NCBI RefSeq assembly: GCF_027587375.1
Contig: NZ_JAMXIC010000016.1
Coordinates: forward strand, 1 to 64,000
From: Arthrobacter sp. B2a2-09
Lineage (GTDB): Bacteria; Actinomycetota; Actinomycetes; Actinomycetales; Micrococcaceae
Length of the DNA: 64,000 nucleotides
Reading direction: 5' to 3'
Position 1 is the first letter of the stretch. Each line of letters begins with the position of its first letter. Position numbers and translations under genes: made by a program. This document shows positions 19,906-28,101 of this stretch, piece by piece. The notes under the pieces are model-generated. The model was not told the DNA's origin. It ran no database searches and saw only the letters and a program-made list of their open reading frames with translations.

Positions 19906-21270
19906 CTAAAGCGCCAGTTCGCGTGGAATAGCGAGGCGGTCTTCGACGACGCCGGCGAGTTCGGTGCATATGCGGGTGGCGGTTTCCATGTCCGAGGCCT
20001 CCACCATCACGCGCACCAGCGCTTCGGTGCCCGATGGCCGCAGGAGCACCCGGCCAGTATCACCAAGTTCGAGCTCGGCGGCAGCCACCGCAGCGGCGAC
20101 GCCTTCGTCCGTGGCGGCGCGTGATTTGTCCACGCCCTTCACGTTGATCATGAGCTGGGGCAGCTTGGTCATGGCACGGGCGAGGTCTTGGAGGGTTCGG
20201 CCGGTGCCAGCCACCTGGGCGGCAATCTGCAGGCCGGTCAGGACGCCGTCGCCAGTGGTGGCGTAGTCGGAGAAGATCACGTGGCCAGACTGCTCTCCAC
20301 CAAGGCTGAAGCCGCCGTCGCGCATTGCTTCCAGGACGTACCGGTCCCCCACCGCGGTCTCACGGATGGTGATTCCGGCGTCGCGCAAGGCGATCTTGAG
20401 TCCGAGGTTGCTCATCACGGTGGCTACCAGGACGTCGTCCTTCAGTTTTCCGGACTCCTTCAGCGCGAGGGCCAGGATCGCCATGATCTGGTCACCGTCA
20501 ACCTCGTTGCCTTCGTGGTCCACGGCCAGGCAGCGGTCGGCGTCGCCGTCGTGGGCTATGCCGAAGTCCGCACCGTGCTTGACCACCGCTTCCTTGAGCT
20601 GGCCAAGGTGGGTGGAACCGACGCCGTCGTTGATGTTCAGGCCGTCGGGTTCCGCACCGATCACCACCACTTCGGCGCCGGCGCTAGCGAAGACCTGCGG
20701 GGAACAGCCGCTGGCCGCACCGTTGGCGCAGTCCAGCACAACCTTGAGACCTTCGAGGCGGTGCGGCAGGGTGCCGAGCAGGTGGACGATGTAGCGGTCC
20801 TCAGCGTCCGAGAAGCGCTGGATGCGGCCGACATCGCCGGCCACCGGGCGTGAAGGTTCCTTGCCGAGTTGAGCCTCGATTGCGTCCTCCACCTCATCCG
20901 GGAGCTTCTGGCCGCCGCGGGCAAAGAACTTGATGCCGTTGTCCGGTGCAGGGTTGTGCGAGGCCGAGATCATGACCCCGAAATCGGCATCGAGGTCGGC
21001 GATGAGGTAGGCCGCCGCGGGTGTGGGCAGCACACCGGCGTCGTACACATCAATGCCGGAGCTCGAAAGTCCCGCTTCCACCGCTGCAGCGATAAACTCC
21101 CCGCTGGCGCGCGGATCCCGGGCGACCACGGCGCGGGGCCGCGTTCCGTTCTCCGCACGCTCGTGGCCAAGGACCACCGCAGCGGCTTGGGCCAACTGGA
21201 GAGCGAGCTCCGCAGTGAGCAATCCATTGGCGAGACCACGCACGCCATCTGTTCCAAATAATCTAGCCAT
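19906..21270 (-). CDS. glmM: Phosphoglucosamine mutase
   Basis: Interconverts glucosamine 6-phosphate and glucosamine 1-phosphate on the way to UDP-GlcNAc. The 454-residue alpha-D-phosphohexomutase has the phosphorylated serine at Ser104 in ISASHNP, the Mg loop DGDADRC, the sugar-binding GGEQSGH and the phosphate-binding [15 protein letters not shown] 21270 starts [12 protein letters not shown], the standard GlmM beginning. It normally follows rplM-rpsI in related genomes; here two glycosyltransferase genes on the other strand lie in between. Confidence 0.96.
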   Translation of the reverse strand: MARLFGTDGVRGLANGLLTAELALQLAQAAAVVLGHERAENGTRPRAVVARDPRASGEFIAAAVEAGLSSSGIDVYDAGVLPTPAAAYLIADLDADFGVMISASHNPAPDNGIKFFARGGQKLPDEVEDAIEAQLGKEPSRPVAGDVGRIQRFSDAEDRYIVHLLGTLPHRLEGLKVVLDCANGAASGCSPQVFASAGAEVVVIGAEPDGLNINDGVGSTHLGQLKEAVVKHGADFGIAHDGDADRCLAVDHEGNEVDGDQIMAILALALKESGKLKDDVLVATVMSNLGLKIALRDAGITIRETAVGDRYVLEAMRDGGFSLGGEQSGHVIFSDYATTGDGVLTGLQIAAQVAGTGRTLQDLARAMTKLPQLMINVKGVDKSRAATDEGVAAAVAAAELELGDTGRVLLRPSGTEALVRVMVEASDMETATRICTELAGVVEDRLAIPRELAL

Positions 21271-21367
21271 CGCGTCCCAGTCTAGACGACGGCTGTAGGG
21301 GCCGGGGAAGGAGTGCCGGCGCCCTGCTTTTACCCCTTCAGTCGCGCGACCGCAAGAGTGGAGCTAC

Positions 21368-21396
21368 TTGACTTGCATTTTTTGTTCCACTCTAGT
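21368..21396 (+). promoter_or_regulatory. Candidate promoter for the glycosyltransferase pair
   Basis: TTGACT (21368-21373), a 17-base spacer and TCTAGT (21391-21396) resemble a housekeeping sigma promoter, with a start site near 21403, 26 bases before the ATG at 21429. The surrounding stretch is visibly more AT-rich than its neighbours. Confidence 0.45.
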
Positions 21397-21428
21397 AATG
21401 ACCATTAACAAGTATCTACGATTACCGC

Positions 21429-22658
21429 ATGACACCTAGCTCTGGGGGCTTGGCGCTCGAAATAATTGTCCCCGTTTTCAACGAGTCCGCCATACTCGAA
21501 AGAAGCATTTACCGGCTTGCCGACTACCTTTCCCGGGAATTGTTGTACAGCTGGAAAATCACGATTGCCGATAACGCGAGCACGGACGCAACCGGCTCCA
21601 TTTCGCGAAAGCTCGCTGACGAGATTCCGAATGTCAGTTATCGGCGCCTGGAGACTAAAGGGCGCGGCTTCGCGCTCCGCGATGCCTGGACGTCGTCCGA
21701 AGCAAAGGTTCTCGCCTATGTAGACGTGGACCTCTCGACCGATTTGGCTGCCTTGCCCCCGCTTATAGCTCCCCTCCTTTCCGGACACTCGGATGTCAGC
21801 ATCGGTACGCGGCTTGGCCGGACTTCCAGGGTGGTCAGGGGTCCCAAACGGGAGTTCATCTCCCGGAGCTATAACCTGCTTCTCAAACGGACCATGCACG
21901 TACAGTTTTCCGATGCCCAGTGTGGTTTCAAGGCTGTCAGGGCAGAAGTCGCGCATCGGCTGCTTCCTTATGTGGAGGACAACTGCTGGTTCTTCGACAC
22001 CGAGCTGTTGATCTTGGCGGAGCGGGCAGGGCTTCGTATCCACGAGATTCCAGTCGACTGGATCGACGATCCTGACAGCAGGGTGGATATCCGTCAAACG
22101 GCGGTCGACGACATCAGGGGCCTCGTGCGCGTCGCCGGTTCCATGGTGAAGGGAAGAATTCCCTTGGAGGCGATTTATGCTGAGCTCGGGCGCGGACCCA
22201 TCGCCACGCCTACTCGGCCAAGCTTCTTCGGCCAGGTCGTGCGTTTCGGAATCGTCGGCGCGATCTCCACTTTCGCTTTTGCTTTGCTTTATCTGCTATT
22301 CCAGGGACCCTTCGGCGCTCAACAGGGAAATTTCCTGGCGCTGTTGCTCACGGCCATCGCCAACACCGCAGCCAACCGTCGCTTCACCTTCAGGATCCAC
22401 GGGCAGGAGCGGCTTTTTACCCAGCAGTTTCAAGGGCTAGTGGTGTTCATGGTCGCATGGGGCATTACTTCGTCTTCCCTGCTACTGCTGCACGGCATTC
22501 ACCCGGACGCAGCGCCTAGAACCGAGCTGATTGTCCTGACCTGCGCGAATGTATTTGCCACCCTTGTCCGATTCGTCCTCCTCCGCATCTGGGTCTTCCG
22601 GGTGCGGCGGTCGGAGGAGCGGCGCGGCACGGCCCCCATCAAGCAGCTGGCAATGTGA
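21429..22658 (+). CDS. Family 2 glycosyltransferase fused to a GtrA-like membrane domain
   Basis: A 409-residue protein of the dolichyl-phosphate-sugar synthase class, expected to load a sugar onto polyprenyl phosphate at the inner membrane face. Residues 10-240 form the GT2 domain: EIIVPVFNES, ADNASTDATG, a DxD motif at 99-101 (YVDVDLSTD), and the acceptor region FSDAQCGFKAVRAEVA. Residues from about 268 form a GtrA-like domain with four hydrophobic helices (VVRFGIVGAISTFAFALLYL; TAIANTAANRRFTFR). No clear ribosome site precedes ATG 21429. Its stop overlaps the next start (GTGA at 22655), so the two products probably work as a loading enzyme and a transferase. Confidence 0.88.
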   Translation: MTPSSGGLALEIIVPVFNESAILERSIYRLADYLSRELLYSWKITIADNASTDATGSISRKLADEIPNVSYRRLETKGRGFALRDAWTSSEAKVLAYVDVDLSTDLAALPPLIAPLLSGHSDVSIGTRLGRTSRVVRGPKREFISRSYNLLLKRTMHVQFSDAQCGFKAVRAEVAHRLLPYVEDNCWFFDTELLILAERAGLRIHEIPVDWIDDPDSRVDIRQTAVDDIRGLVRVAGSMVKGRIPLEAIYAELGRGPIATPTRPSFFGQVVRFGIVGAISTFAFALLYLLFQGPFGAQQGNFLALLLTAIANTAANRRFTFRIHGQERLFTQQFQGLVVFMVAWGITSSSLLLLHGIHPDAAPRTELIVLTCANVFATLVRFVLLRIWVFRVRRSEERRGTAPIKQLAM

Positions 22659-24574
22659 GTAACAAGACCAGCCGGGTTCCCGGACAAACCGGCCCAAGCG
22701 CGGTCATCGAAGGCCGCTTTCAGGTCATTCGGAAGTGGTTTCGTGGGAACCCCCTGAGTCCTACGTGGCAGCGGCCAGCTCTATTGGGCCTTCTTGCTTT
22801 GACGTCTGTCCTCTACATGTGGGGACTCGACCGCAACGGTTGGGCAAACTCCTACTACTCGGCTGCCGCTATGGCCGGTTCGGAAGATTGGACGGCCTTC
22901 TTCTACGGCTCATCGGACCCGGGCAATGCAATAACCGTCGATAAGCCTCCGCTGTCACTGTGGATTATGTCCCTCTCGGTGCGAATTTTCGGACTCAGCT
23001 CGTGGAGCATCCTCCTACCACAGGCCCTGATGGGGGTACTCAGCGTCTATTTGCTGTACCGGATGGTGCAGAAGCGGACCGACCCGGCAACTGGCCTGCT
23101 TGCAGCGCTTTTCTTCGCGGTTACCCCCGTGGCCACCGTTATGTTTCGGTACAACAACCCGGATGCGCTGCTGACTCTGCTCATGATCGGGTCCGCCTCC
23201 GCCGCGCTCAAAGCGATCGACGCGGGTAAGCTGCGCTGGCTGCTCGTCGCGGGAGCCTGCGTTGGCGCGGGGTTCCTAGCCAAACAGCTTCAGATCCTGC
23301 TCATCCTGCCGGCTCTGGGCATGAGTTACCTCGCCTTTTCTCGCGCCCCGATCATCAGAAGGTTCATGCATCTAGGTGCGGCGTTCCTCGTGGCGGCGCT
23401 CATGGGCGGCTGGTGGTTCATGCTCGTTCAGCTGGCAAACCCGGCCTCTCGGCCCTTTATTGGAGGCACAAGGAATAACAGCGTCGTAGAACTAACCCTG
23501 GGGTACAACGGCCTCGATCGTCTGACCGGCGAGGCCGCCGTTCGAACTATGACTCCTGGAAATTCGGACGACCTCCAAGCCGGGTTCCAGCGATTTCTGG
23601 AACCACAATTTACCGGTCAATTCGGCTGGTTCCTGCCACTGGCAGTTGCCGGAATCTGCATCACGGCGTGGCTTTTGTGGAAGCGTACCGCTGGAATTCC
23701 CAAGCGGGCTGTTTTGGTTTTGTGCGCGGCATGGTTTGCTACTTCGGCCACTGTCCTTGCTTTCATGTCTGGGATCGTCCACCCTTACTACTCCCTCGTG
23801 GCCGTACCACCGTTGAGTTGTCTAGCCGCCTTTGGGTTTATTCACCTCGTGAGGCTTCGGAGACACTGGAAACCGCGCCTCGGACTCGGAATAACCCTGC
23901 TCGTTTGCATGATATTTGCGTATGTCTCAGCGGCACGCTCAACCAGCGATTTCCCGTGGTTTCCGCAGGCACTTCTCATCCTCGGGTCGGTATCCATCGC
24001 GGTCGTGCTTATCCCCGCCGCGGGCCGTAGTATCCGGTGGATCACTGTTGCGGTGCCACTGGTATCCGTTTTGGCGGGGCCCGTGCTCTGGTCGGTCAAC
24101 ACAACCTTGAGCCCCCACGTCGGCGCCGGGGTGATCGCCGGTCCGAGTATCCTGCATGTCCGAACAGACAGCCCGGATAGGCAACAGCTACCGCCGAACA
24201 TCCCGCCGACGCTCTTGATTCTTTCTTATGGAGACATCCCGGTGCCCGGAGTCATCGATCGGCTGCGACAGGCCCCCCAAAATGTCACTTGGCCCGCCGC
24301 GATGATTGGTTCTGAATCCGCGGCGAACTACCAGCTCTCGAGCGGGAGGGCGGTGATGCCCGTAGGTGGCTTCGATGGAACCGACCCGTTTCCATCGCTT
24401 GAACAGTTCCAAGATCTTGTTCACGCTGGCCGCATCTGGTCCATGGTCATCCAAAAACTGCCTCCAACCACCTTGGAAGGCCATGGCGAAGCCGCAAGAA
24501 TAGTCGACTGGGTGAGTAGTCATTACAAGGCAGAAACCATCGATGGAGCGCAGTATTACGCCCTTCGGCCCTAA
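22655..24574 (+). CDS. ArnT/PMT-like family 39 membrane glycosyltransferase
   Basis: A 639-residue integral membrane protein with about a dozen hydrophobic segments, followed by a soluble C-terminal part (from about 480). The conserved early segment, with GLDRNGWANSYYSAAA, FFYGSSDP and TVDKPPLSLW, matches the first extracytoplasmic loop of PMT_2/YkcB-type transferases, which use a polyprenyl-phosphate sugar. The GTG start overlaps the preceding gene by four bases. With that gene it resembles YkcC-YkcB-type pairs that glycosylate a cell-envelope component; the acceptor is unknown. Confidence 0.87.
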   Translation: MSNKTSRVPGQTGPSAVIEGRFQVIRKWFRGNPLSPTWQRPALLGLLALTSVLYMWGLDRNGWANSYYSAAAMAGSEDWTAFFYGSSDPGNAITVDKPPLSLWIMSLSVRIFGLSSWSILLPQALMGVLSVYLLYRMVQKRTDPATGLLAALFFAVTPVATVMFRYNNPDALLTLLMIGSASAALKAIDAGKLRWLLVAGACVGAGFLAKQLQILLILPALGMSYLAFSRAPIIRRFMHLGAAFLVAALMGGWWFMLVQLANPASRPFIGGTRNNSVVELTLGYNGLDRLTGEAAVRTMTPGNSDDLQAGFQRFLEPQFTGQFGWFLPLAVAGICITAWLLWKRTAGIPKRAVLVLCAAWFATSATVLAFMSGIVHPYYSLVAVPPLSCLAAFGFIHLVRLRRHWKPRLGLGITLLVCMIFAYVSAARSTSDFPWFPQALLILGSVSIAVVLIPAAGRSIRWITVAVPLVSVLAGPVLWSVNTTLSPHVGAGVIAGPSILHVRTDSPDRQQLPPNIPPTLLILSYGDIPVPGVIDRLRQAPQNVTWPAAMIGSESAANYQLSSGRAVMPVGGFDGTDPFPSLEQFQDLVHAGRIWSMVIQKLPPTTLEGHGEAARIVDWVSSHYKAETIDGAQYYALRP

Positions 24575-24605
24575 CTGCTCAATTGACGTTGCCCACAAAC
24601 GACAA

Positions 24606-24637
24606 AGGCCCGCCCCGCCAAACGGCGGAACGGGCCT
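24606..24637 (-). terminator. Hairpin between the glycosyltransferase pair and rpsI
   Basis: AGGCCCGCCCCGCC pairs with GGCGGAACGGGCCT around an AAAC loop. The two plus-strand mismatches become G-U pairs in minus-strand RNA, where TTTGTCG follows, so it mainly suits the rpsI transcript. Confidence 0.6.
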
Positions 24638-24690
24638 CTGCAGGGCGCTTTAGCGCTGTGGAGCCGAGCGCGTAAAACGTGCTGCGGGCC

Positions 24691-24724
24691 CCGGACTGTG
24701 GTCGCGCCAGCGGCCACAGTCCGG
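24691..24724 (-). terminator. Hairpin just after rpsI
   Basis: CCGGACTGTGG (24691-24701) pairs perfectly with CCACAGTCCGG (24714-24724), with a 12-base GC-rich loop, beginning 12 bases beyond the rpsI stop codon. No strong U tract follows, so it may act as a 3' stabiliser with the second hairpin at 24606. Confidence 0.6.
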
Positions 24725-24735
24725 GAAAAGCGCGG

Positions 24736-25245
24736 TTAGCGCTTGGAGTACTGCTGAGCCTTGCGTGCCTTCTTGAGACCAGCCTTCTTACGCTCGATGA
24801 CGCGGGCGTCACGACGCAGGAAGCCGGCCTTCTTCAGGGTGGCGCGGTTGTTCTCGGTGTCGATCTCGTTCAGTGAACGGGCGATGCCGAGACGCAGTGC
24901 ACCGGCCTGGCCGGAAATGCCGCCACCGTGGATGCGTGCGAAGACGTCGTAGGCGCCGTCAAGATCGAGGATCTTGAAGGGCTCGTTGACGTCCTGCTGG
25001 TGCAGCTTGTTCGGGAAGTAGTTGGCCAGTTCGCGGCCGTTGATGATCCACTTGCCGGTGCCGGGAACGATGCGAACACGTGCAACGGCTTCTTTACGAC
25101 GGCCAACTGCGGCGCCGGCAACGGTCAGTGCCGGGCGCTCCTTCTTCGGCGCTTCTGCTTCTGCAGGACCGCTCTCCGAGGTGTAGCTGGTCAGGTTTTC
25201 CTCAGCCACAACGGCCTCGGTGGTCAGTTCTTCGTTCTGAGCCAC
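24736..25245 (-). CDS. rpsI: 30S ribosomal protein S9
   Basis: A 169-residue protein. The S9 core (from about residue 45) has [19 protein letters not shown] and [19 protein letters not shown], and ends [12 protein letters not shown], the basic tail that reaches tRNA in the P site. The first 40 residues are an acidic Glu/Ala-rich extension common in actinobacterial S9. The start is GTG 25245 with AAGGAG upstream. Second gene of the rplM-rpsI operon. Confidence 0.97.
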   Translation of the reverse strand: MAQNEELTTEAVVAEENLTSYTSESGPAEAEAPKKERPALTVAGAAVGRRKEAVARVRIVPGTGKWIINGRELANYFPNKLHQQDVNEPFKILDLDGAYDVFARIHGGGISGQAGALRLGIARSLNEIDTENNRATLKKAGFLRRDARVIERKKAGLKKARKAQQYSKR

Positions 25246-25281
25246 GATTCTCCTTGATTAAAAGTTGGTTGGTGGCCAGGA

Positions 25282-25725
25282 CTACTGGGCGACCTGGGTG
25301 ATTTCGAAAGTCTTGGGCTGCTGGGCGGCGTGCGGGTGCTCTGCACCGCGGTAGACCTTCAGCTTGCCCAGCTGCTGTGCAGCGAGGGAGTTCTTCGGGA
25401 GCATGCCCTTGATGGCCTTCTCCACGGCGCGGACCGGGTTGGATTCCAGCAGCTCCGCGTAGTTGACGGAGGTCAGGCCGCCCGGGTAGCCGGAGTGGCG
25501 GTATGCGCGCTTCTGCTCCAGCTTGGCGCCGGTCAGGGCAACCTTTTCAGCGTTGATGATGATGACGAAGTCGCCCATGTCCATGTGGGACGCAAAGGTC
25601 GGCTTGTGCTTTCCGCGCAGCAGTGTTGCGGTCTGGCTGGCAAGACGACCAAGGACAACATCGGTGGCGTCAATGACGTGCCACTGGCGGTTGATATCGC
25701 CGGGCTTCGGGGTGTACGTACGCAC
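25282..25725 (-). CDS. rplM: 50S ribosomal protein L13
   Basis: Early 50S assembly protein, 147 residues, matching the family length. [36 protein letters not shown] and the C-terminal [29 protein letters not shown] are the L13 landmarks. The start is GTG 25725. First gene of the rplM-rpsI unit; a small hairpin in its leader (25766-25786) is noted with the intergenic region. Confidence 0.97.
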   Translation of the reverse strand: MRTYTPKPGDINRQWHVIDATDVVLGRLASQTATLLRGKHKPTFASHMDMGDFVIIINAEKVALTGAKLEQKRAYRHSGYPGGLTSVNYAELLESNPVRAVEKAIKGMLPKNSLAAQQLGKLKVYRGAEHPHAAQQPKTFEITQVAQ

Positions 25726-26020
25726 GGTTTTGCCTCGTTCTTGTTCTGGCGTTCATGTTTTAGGCGGCACGCTTGAAACGTGTGCCTACTAGGTATGCGT
25801 TACCGGAGCAGAGGTGAGGGCTCTATGTACCAGTCATCCCGAGGTCCCGATATGCCTGTCGAGTTAATGATCCTGCAACTGGATCCCCAAGCGGGCATGT
25901 GTCATCGAGAAAGGACACGCACAACGACTATCAACAATAGCCGCAAGGAGCTTCAGGGTCAAAATAGGCTGGCAACCAGCGTGAACAACTGAGATCGTTT
26001 CTAAGCTCCTAGGAGATGCC
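25726..26020. other. Divergent intergenic region between rplM and the pilus cluster
   Basis: About 295 bp with no convincing gene. In the rplM leader GGCACGC (25766-25772) can pair with GTGTGCC (25780-25786) with one mismatch. On the plus strand TAGGAGATGCC just before 26021 gives the prepilin peptidase a good ribosome site. A small open frame at 25780-25992 has no ribosome site or family signature. Promoters for both directions must lie here, but I see no strong hexamer pair. Confidence 0.5.
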
Positions 26021-26674
26021 ATGACAGCAGCAGCCGCCCAGCCCTTGCTTGTGGCCGCCTTCGGGCTCCTGGGGCTGCTCACGAGCCCTCTGGCCGAGGT
26101 TCTGATAGCCCGATCCCTGCCCCGACTTGGCGGACTCCCCTCCCCCGCTGTCCGGATCACGACGGCGGCGTCTACCGGCGTCGTGTTTGGCCTCCTGACG
26201 CTCCGGTTCGGATTCTCCCCGATGCTCGCTGCCTACCTGCTCCTGGGGGTGATGGCAGTGCAGCTCTCACGCGTGGACGTCGCGCACCATTTGCTCCCAA
26301 ACCCACTGGTCCTGTGGCTACTTGCTGCCGGCCTTGGTCTTTTAACTATGTCGGCTGCGCTCGTTCCTGACTGGTCTGGACTGCTGCGCGCGGCTGCCGG
26401 CGCCGTCATTTTGTTCCTTGGGTACTTAATTCTCGGACTAATTTCTCCGGGCGGCCTCGGAATGGGCGATGTGAAGCTCGCAGCACCACTCGGAATGTAC
26501 TTGGGCTACTTGGGCTGGAGCCAGGTGTTCTACGGGGGACTGCTGGGATTCGTGGTGGGCGGGGTGATGACGGTACTGCTGTTGCGTCTGAAGCGCGGAA
26601 TCAAGCCATCTGAGGTGGCACACGGACCTGCCATGTTCGCCGCGGCAATTGGAGTGGTCCTGCTCGTTGCTTGA
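26021..26674 (+). CDS. tadV: Type IV prepilin peptidase (A24, TadV/CpaA-like)
   Basis: Integral membrane aspartic peptidase that removes the leader from Flp-type prepilins. The 217-residue protein has about six to seven hydrophobic helices. The two expected catalytic aspartates are in SRVDVAHHLLPNPLVLW and GMGDVKLAAPLGMYLG (the GxGD motif). No N-terminal methylase cysteine domain is present, as usual for the short CpaA form. First gene of the pilus cluster; 269 bp of regulatory-looking DNA separate it from the pilins it should process. Confidence 0.92.
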   Translation: MTAAAAQPLLVAAFGLLGLLTSPLAEVLIARSLPRLGGLPSPAVRITTAASTGVVFGLLTLRFGFSPMLAAYLLLGVMAVQLSRVDVAHHLLPNPLVLWLLAAGLGLLTMSAALVPDWSGLLRAAAGAVILFLGYLILGLISPGGLGMGDVKLAAPLGMYLGYLGWSQVFYGGLLGFVVGGVMTVLLLRLKRGIKPSEVAHGPAMFAAAIGVVLLVA

Positions 26675-26729
26675 GGTCCTGACGGTCTTCCCAATTCCCT
26701 CGGTTCACAAGAGCCCCATCTGTGCGGGC

Positions 26730-26819
26730 GCCTAAGTAGTACTTAGGCAGGTAAACCGAGTACTCGTGAATCGTCCGTCGAGTAGTCAAAGCCACTCGCA
26801 CCGGAAAAGACGAGTACCA
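26730..26819 (+). promoter_or_regulatory. Inverted repeat and CGAGTA motifs in the pilin upstream region
   Basis: GCCTAAGT (26730-26737) and ACTTAGGC (26741-26748) form an 8-bp inverted repeat with a 3-base centre. A perfect palindrome CGAGTACTCG follows at 26757-26766, and CGAGTA recurs at about 26778 (CGTCGAGTAGTC) and 26809 (GACGAGTACC). Together they fill the 269-bp gap between the prepilin peptidase and the first pilin gene and look like regulator sites. No -10/-35 pair is certain. Confidence 0.4.
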
Positions 26820-26943
26820 CTACGCATTGTTTGTTAACCCTCCCACGGGCAATTCTTGTCCTATCGAAATCCGAACCGCTAAACGGGATATGTAGGCGGT
26901 GGGAAATCGTAGACAAATTCACTTATCTGGGAAGGGTTTTCCA

Positions 26944-27135
26944 ATGTCATCTCTCATGGTTTCTGTCATTGCTTTCGTCGCCGGAGTCAAAGATCGCTTC
27001 ACCTCCGAAAAGGGCGCGACAGCCGTTGAATACGGCTTGCTCGTAGCCCTCATCGCCGCCGTCATCGTCGTGATCGTCGGCACTCTGGGCGGCCAGATCA
27101 ACACCGCCTTCACAACCATCTCGAACAAGCTCTAG
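26944..27135 (+). CDS. flp: Flp-type pilin 1
   Basis: A 63-residue prepilin, the likely structural subunit of a Tad pilus. A short basic leader ends before EKGATAVEYGLLVALIAAV: the conserved Gly, the Glu at +5 of the mature form, the Tyr and one long hydrophobic helix (VIVVIVGTLGG) define the Flp family. ATG 26944 follows AAGGG. The next gene is a near copy, and both end in a QxNTAFTxIS segment. Confidence 0.93.
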   Translation: MSSLMVSVIAFVAGVKDRFTSEKGATAVEYGLLVALIAAVIVVIVGTLGGQINTAFTTISNKL

Positions 27136-27143
27136 CAAGCCAG

Positions 27144-27335
27144 ATGAAGACTCTAGGAATGCAAGCGCTGATTCTTAGGTGGCGAGCGCAGCAGCTATTC
27201 AAATCCGAAGAGGGTGCCACCGCAGTCGAGTACGGCTTGCTCGTAGCGCTGATCGCTGCCGTCATTGTCGTGATCGTCGGCACTCTCGGCGGGCAAGTCA
27301 ACACCGCATTCACTTCCATCTCAAGCCAGCTCTAA
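27144..27335 (+). CDS. flp: Flp-type pilin 2
   Basis: A 63-residue paralogue of the preceding pilin. From EEGATAVEYGLLVALIAAV to GGQVNTAFTSISSQL the two proteins are almost identical, while the leader peptides differ (MKTLGMQALILRWRAQQ here). It begins eight bases after the first pilin stop codon. The ribosome site is weak, and ATG 27159 is an alternative start. A strong terminator follows at 27356-27424. Confidence 0.9.
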   Translation: MKTLGMQALILRWRAQQLFKSEEGATAVEYGLLVALIAAVIVVIVGTLGGQVNTAFTSISSQL

Positions 27336-27355
27336 CAAATAACAACAAAGTAATC

Positions 27356-27424
27356 AGCCCAGGGGCGGGCGGAACAGTTCGGGCTTCTGCTCCACTGGTA
27401 ACCACTTCGCCCCTGGGCTTTTTA
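27356..27424 (+). terminator. Strong intrinsic terminator inside the pilus cluster, after pilin 2
   Basis: AGCCCAGGGGCG (27356-27367) pairs perfectly with CGCCCCTGGGCT (27408-27419), followed by TTTTTATTT. The loop is 40 bases. It lies between pilin 2 and the assembly genes, so most transcripts from a pilin promoter would stop here and read-through would set the lower level of the assembly proteins. Confidence 0.85.
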
Positions 27425-27454
27425 TTTGGAAATCACTCTCGTCAAGGAGGGGTT

Positions 27455-27658
27455 GTGCAAGGTCTCAAGTCTCAGGTAATCACTCTCTCACTACGTCTGA
27501 GGAAAACACTCAGGGTCACGAGTGGCTCCGAGGCCGGCGCCAGCGCCGTAGAGTACAGCCTCCTCGTTGCCTTCATCGCCACGATCATCTTCACGATCGT
27601 AGGTACCCTGGGCGCCCAACTCGTTCCGGGGTTCGAACATGTTGTGGCAGGTCTGTGA
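27455..27658 (+). CDS. Third Flp-like pilin, divergent
   Basis: A 67-residue protein with the Flp pattern: basic leader (LRLRKTLRVTSG), then SEAGASAVEYSLLVAFIATI and a hydrophobic helix ending GTLGAQLVPGFEHVV. The Gly-x-x-x-Val-Glu-Tyr block aligns with the two pilins upstream, but the mature part differs and the tail is longer. GTG 27455 has an excellent ribosome site (AAGGAGG, 27444-27450). Its stop overlaps the tadE start (TGATG, 27656-27660), so it is coupled to the assembly genes and may be a minor pilin. Confidence 0.85.
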   Translation: MQGLKSQVITLSLRLRKTLRVTSGSEAGASAVEYSLLVAFIATIIFTIVGTLGAQLVPGFEHVVAGL

Positions 27659-28101
27659 TGAACATCCGGAACCGCTCAACCGCGAAGCCGACAGCAACCC
27701 GGGAATCCGGCGCAGTAGCGGTCGAATTCGCTCTCATCTTTCCCTTGTTGATAGTTCTTGTTCTGGGAATCGCCGAATTCGGCAGGGCTTTCAACATTCA
27801 AGTTTCGCTTTCCGAGGCCGGACGGGAGGCCTCCCGTTACGCGGCCATCCACTGCTCAGAGGCCACATACAGCGCTTCAAATGCGCAGAGCGCCGGAATT
27901 GCAGCGGCACCGTCTGTCGCCTTGAGCGCGTCGAACATCACCATCAGCTATTCGGGCACTGGTACGTGTTCTTCGGGGAACAACGCGGTGGCCAACGTGA
28001 GCTACACGACCGCCTGGATGACCGGCTTCCCGGCACTAATTCCAGGCATGCCTTCAAGTCTGACCGTCAAAGGGACAGGTGTTATGCGATGCGGCGGATA
28101 A
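27658..28101 (+). CDS. tadE: TadE-like pseudopilin
   Basis: A 147-residue minor-pilin-like protein. Its N-terminus has TRESGAVAVEFALIFPLLIVLVLGIAEFG, the TadE pattern of Gly, Glu and a single long hydrophobic helix, followed by a small extracellular domain with two or three Cys (HCSEA; GTGTCSSG). ATG 27658 overlaps the preceding stop codon. The last 13 bases overlap the TadG-like gene. Confidence 0.87.
   Translation: MNIRNRSTAKPTATRESGAVAVEFALIFPLLIVLVLGIAEFGRAFNIQVSLSEAGREASRYAAIHCSEATYSASNAQSAGIAAAPSVALSASNITISYSGTGTCSSGNNAVANVSYTTAWMTGFPALIPGMPSSLTVKGTGVMRCGG

Noticed and set aside
25780..25992. 70-residue open frame between rplM and the prepilin peptidase gene
   Set aside because: No ribosome site, no family signature, and it lies in the expected promoter region of divergent genes.
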